NCBI RefSeq assembly: GCF_013410405.1
Contig: NZ_JACCFK010000001.1
Coordinates: 248,001 to 312,000, forward strand
Direction: 5' to 3'
Source: Amycolatopsis endophytica
GTDB taxonomy: Bacteria; Actinomycetota; Actinomycetes; Mycobacteriales; Pseudonocardiaceae
DNA length: 64,000 bases
A program made the position numbers and the translations under genes. Shown here piece after piece: positions 63,005 through 64,000 of the stretch (positions are counted from its first letter, which is position 1; the number at the start of each line of letters is the position of its first letter). A model generated the notes under the pieces. The model was not told where the DNA came from, made no database searches, and was given only the letters and a program-made list of their open reading frames with translations.

Positions 63005-63238
63005 GTGGTCCACGCATACATCCTCATCCAGACCGAAGTCGGCAAGGCTGCCGCGGTCGCCGCGGAGATCTCCGGCATCCCCGGTGTCACCAGCTCGGAG
63101 GATGTGACGGGCCCTTACGACGTGATCGTGCGCGCGGAGGCCGACAACGTCGACACGCTCGGGCAGCTCGTGGTCGCGAAGGTGCAGGGCGTCGAGGGCA
63201 TCACCCGCACGCTCACCTGCCCCGTGGTCCACCTGTAG
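63005..63238 (+). CDS. Lrp/AsnC ligand-binding (RAM) domain protein without DNA-binding domain
   Basis: The 77-residue protein consists only of the Lrp/AsnC effector domain: beta-alpha-beta with AEISGIPGVTSSEDVTGPYD (about 20-39) and the acidic ligand pocket. Lacking the helix-turn-helix, it may act as an amino-acid sensor that oligomerises with full-length Lrp proteins. GTG 63005 follows GAAGGGG. It lies three bases before the DUF3515 gene. Confidence 0.9.
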   Translation: MVHAYILIQTEVGKAAAVAAEISGIPGVTSSEDVTGPYDVIVRAEADNVDTLGQLVVAKVQGVEGITRTLTCPVVHL

Positions 63239-63241
63239 ACG

Positions 63242-63775
63242 ATGCCGGACACCGACACGGGCGCGCCGCCCCGCACCCTGCTCGTGGTCGCGGCGGTGCT
63301 GGTCGTCGCGCTGGCGGTGGCCGTCGCCGTGATCGGGCTGACCGGGCGGGATTCCGGCGACGAAAAGGGGCCGCTGGCGCTCGTGCCCGTCGACGCGCCG
63401 GAGGCCACCTCACCCGCGTGCGCGAAGCTGATCCCGGCGATGCCCGCGGAGCTGAACTCGAAGGGCACCCCGCTGCCCCGGCGCGAGATCGCCGAACCCG
63501 CCCCCGAGGCCACGATCGCCTGGGGCTCCCCTGACTCGATCGTGCTGCGCTGCGGCCTGGGCAAACCACCCGAACTGACGCAGACCAGCCCGCTGCGCGT
63601 GGTCAGCGGTGTGCAGTGGCTGCCGGTCGAGGGGCCCGGAGCGTCCACCTGGTACGTCGTGGACCGGCCGGTGTACGTGGCGCTGACCGTGCCGGACACC
63701 TCCGGAACGGGCCCGCTGCAGCAGATCTCGGACACCATCGCGGCGACCCTCGATCCGGTGCCGCTGCGCTTCTAA
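63242..63775 (+). CDS. DUF3515 membrane protein
   Basis: The 177-residue protein has an N-terminal membrane helix ([20 protein letters not shown], about 12-31) and an extracytoplasmic domain with two Cys residues ([25 protein letters not shown]). It fits DUF3515, encoded next to ddl in mycobacteria (Rv2980/ddlA). Function is unknown, though the neighbour suggests cell-wall biology. Its stop overlaps the ddl stop by four bases. Confidence 0.87.
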   Translation: MPDTDTGAPPRTLLVVAAVLVVALAVAVAVIGLTGRDSGDEKGPLALVPVDAPEATSPACAKLIPAMPAELNSKGTPLPRREIAEPAPEATIAWGSPDSIVLRCGLGKPPELTQTSPLRVVSGVQWLPVEGPGASTWYVVDRPVYVALTVPDTSGTGPLQQISDTIAATLDPVPLRF

Positions 63776-64000
63776 CGCAGGCCGGTGCCCCGTGCGAGCG
63801 CGGTGTCGATCAGCGTCGCCAGCAGGGTGCGGTAGTCGACGCCGGTGACCTGCCACATCTTCGGATACGCCGACGTCGAGGTGAAGCCCGGCATCGTGTT
63901 GACCTCGTTGACCGTCAGCTCGCCGCCGGCGCCCACGAAGAAGTCGACGCGGGCCAGGCCCTGGCAGTCCAGCGCCTGGAACGCCTTCACCGCCTGCGCG
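63772..64000 (-). CDS. ddl: D-alanine--D-alanine ligase, C-terminal part (5' end beyond window)
   Basis: The 75 residues present are the end of an ATP-grasp ligase: [20 protein letters not shown] then [15 protein letters not shown], with the Glu/Asn that bind Mg-ATP. Ddl makes the D-Ala-D-Ala dipeptide of peptidoglycan. The gene continues past the right edge. Confidence 0.93.
   Translation of the reverse strand, partial: AQAVKAFQALDCQGLARVDFFVGAGGELTVNEVNTMPGFTSTSAYPKMWQVTGVDYRTLLATLIDTALARGTGLR

Overview
The window is very GC-rich chromosomal DNA from an actinomycete, most likely a Pseudonocardiaceae member close to Amycolatopsis. The family call is inference, because no rRNA gene lies in the window. 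It rests on gene content (SepIVA, type VII secretion substrates, DUF3558, DUF3515 and DUF4333 proteins, a mycothiol-type maleylpyruvate isomerase fold, many GTG starts) and on gene order. The order ftsY, smc, acyP, mutM, rnc, DUF177, sepIVA, coaD, rsmD, pyc, recG, rpmB, ung, thiL, DUF3515, ddl follows the order known from mycobacteria (about Rv2921c to Rv2981c), with accessory blocks inserted.

Layout. 1-2483 (minus): purine-oxidation genes, namely FAD and 2Fe-2S subunits of a molybdenum hydroxylase and an 8-oxoguanine deaminase-like amidohydrolase cut by the window edge. A divergent PucR regulator and an alpha/beta hydrolase with an Asp nucleophile follow. 4833-6008: a paired SMR efflux pump with a divergent MerR regulator. 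5987-9619: a DUF6986 aldolase-like protein, malate synthase and a divergent IclR regulator, with a dyad filling the spacer of the malate synthase promoter. The first and third blocks fit purine/ureide catabolism ending in glyoxylate use. 9621-13658: a seven-gene operon of type VII secretion substrates and companions, in which one substrate gene looks split by a frameshift. 13780-22367: ftsY, then anmK with a solute symporter and an MDMPI-like protein, then a secreted GH172/DUF2961 glycosidase flanked by two inverted, roughly 450-base copies of a non-coding repeat.

22368-26367: smc and acyP. 26526-35029: a Pro/Ser/Thr-rich membrane protein and the complete kdp potassium system (kdpE, kdpD, kdpC, kdpB, kdpA, kdpF and a 27-residue membrane peptide). 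35296-37893: asnB and a stress-protein-like membrane protein. 37950-44295 (minus): rsmD, coaD, a secreted RNase Sa-like ribonuclease, sepIVA, DUF177, rpmF, rnc, mutM, idi and a small membrane protein. 44414-48678: a HelD/HelR-type helicase, an orphan amino-acid-binding lipoprotein and a luciferase-like oxidoreductase. 48681-54684 (minus): a cyclopropane fatty acid synthase family methyltransferase, pyruvate carboxylase and a secreted subtilase homologue that has lost its catalytic histidine. 54743-64000: recG, a DAK2/FakA-like protein, rpmB, ung, gamma carbonic anhydrase-like protein, GNAT acetyltransferase, thiL, a helical protein plus DUF3558 lipoprotein pair of lower GC, an Lrp-type sensor domain, DUF3515 and the end of ddl.

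The least explained signals are non-coding: a dispersed 19-21-base tandem repeat (core GGCAAACACG) at four intergenic sites, and the inverted repeat pair around the GH172 gene, which together resemble an undescribed intergenic repeat family. The split secretion substrate and the pseudo-subtilase are the most unusual proteins. No tRNA, rRNA, CRISPR array, transposase or integrase was recognised.
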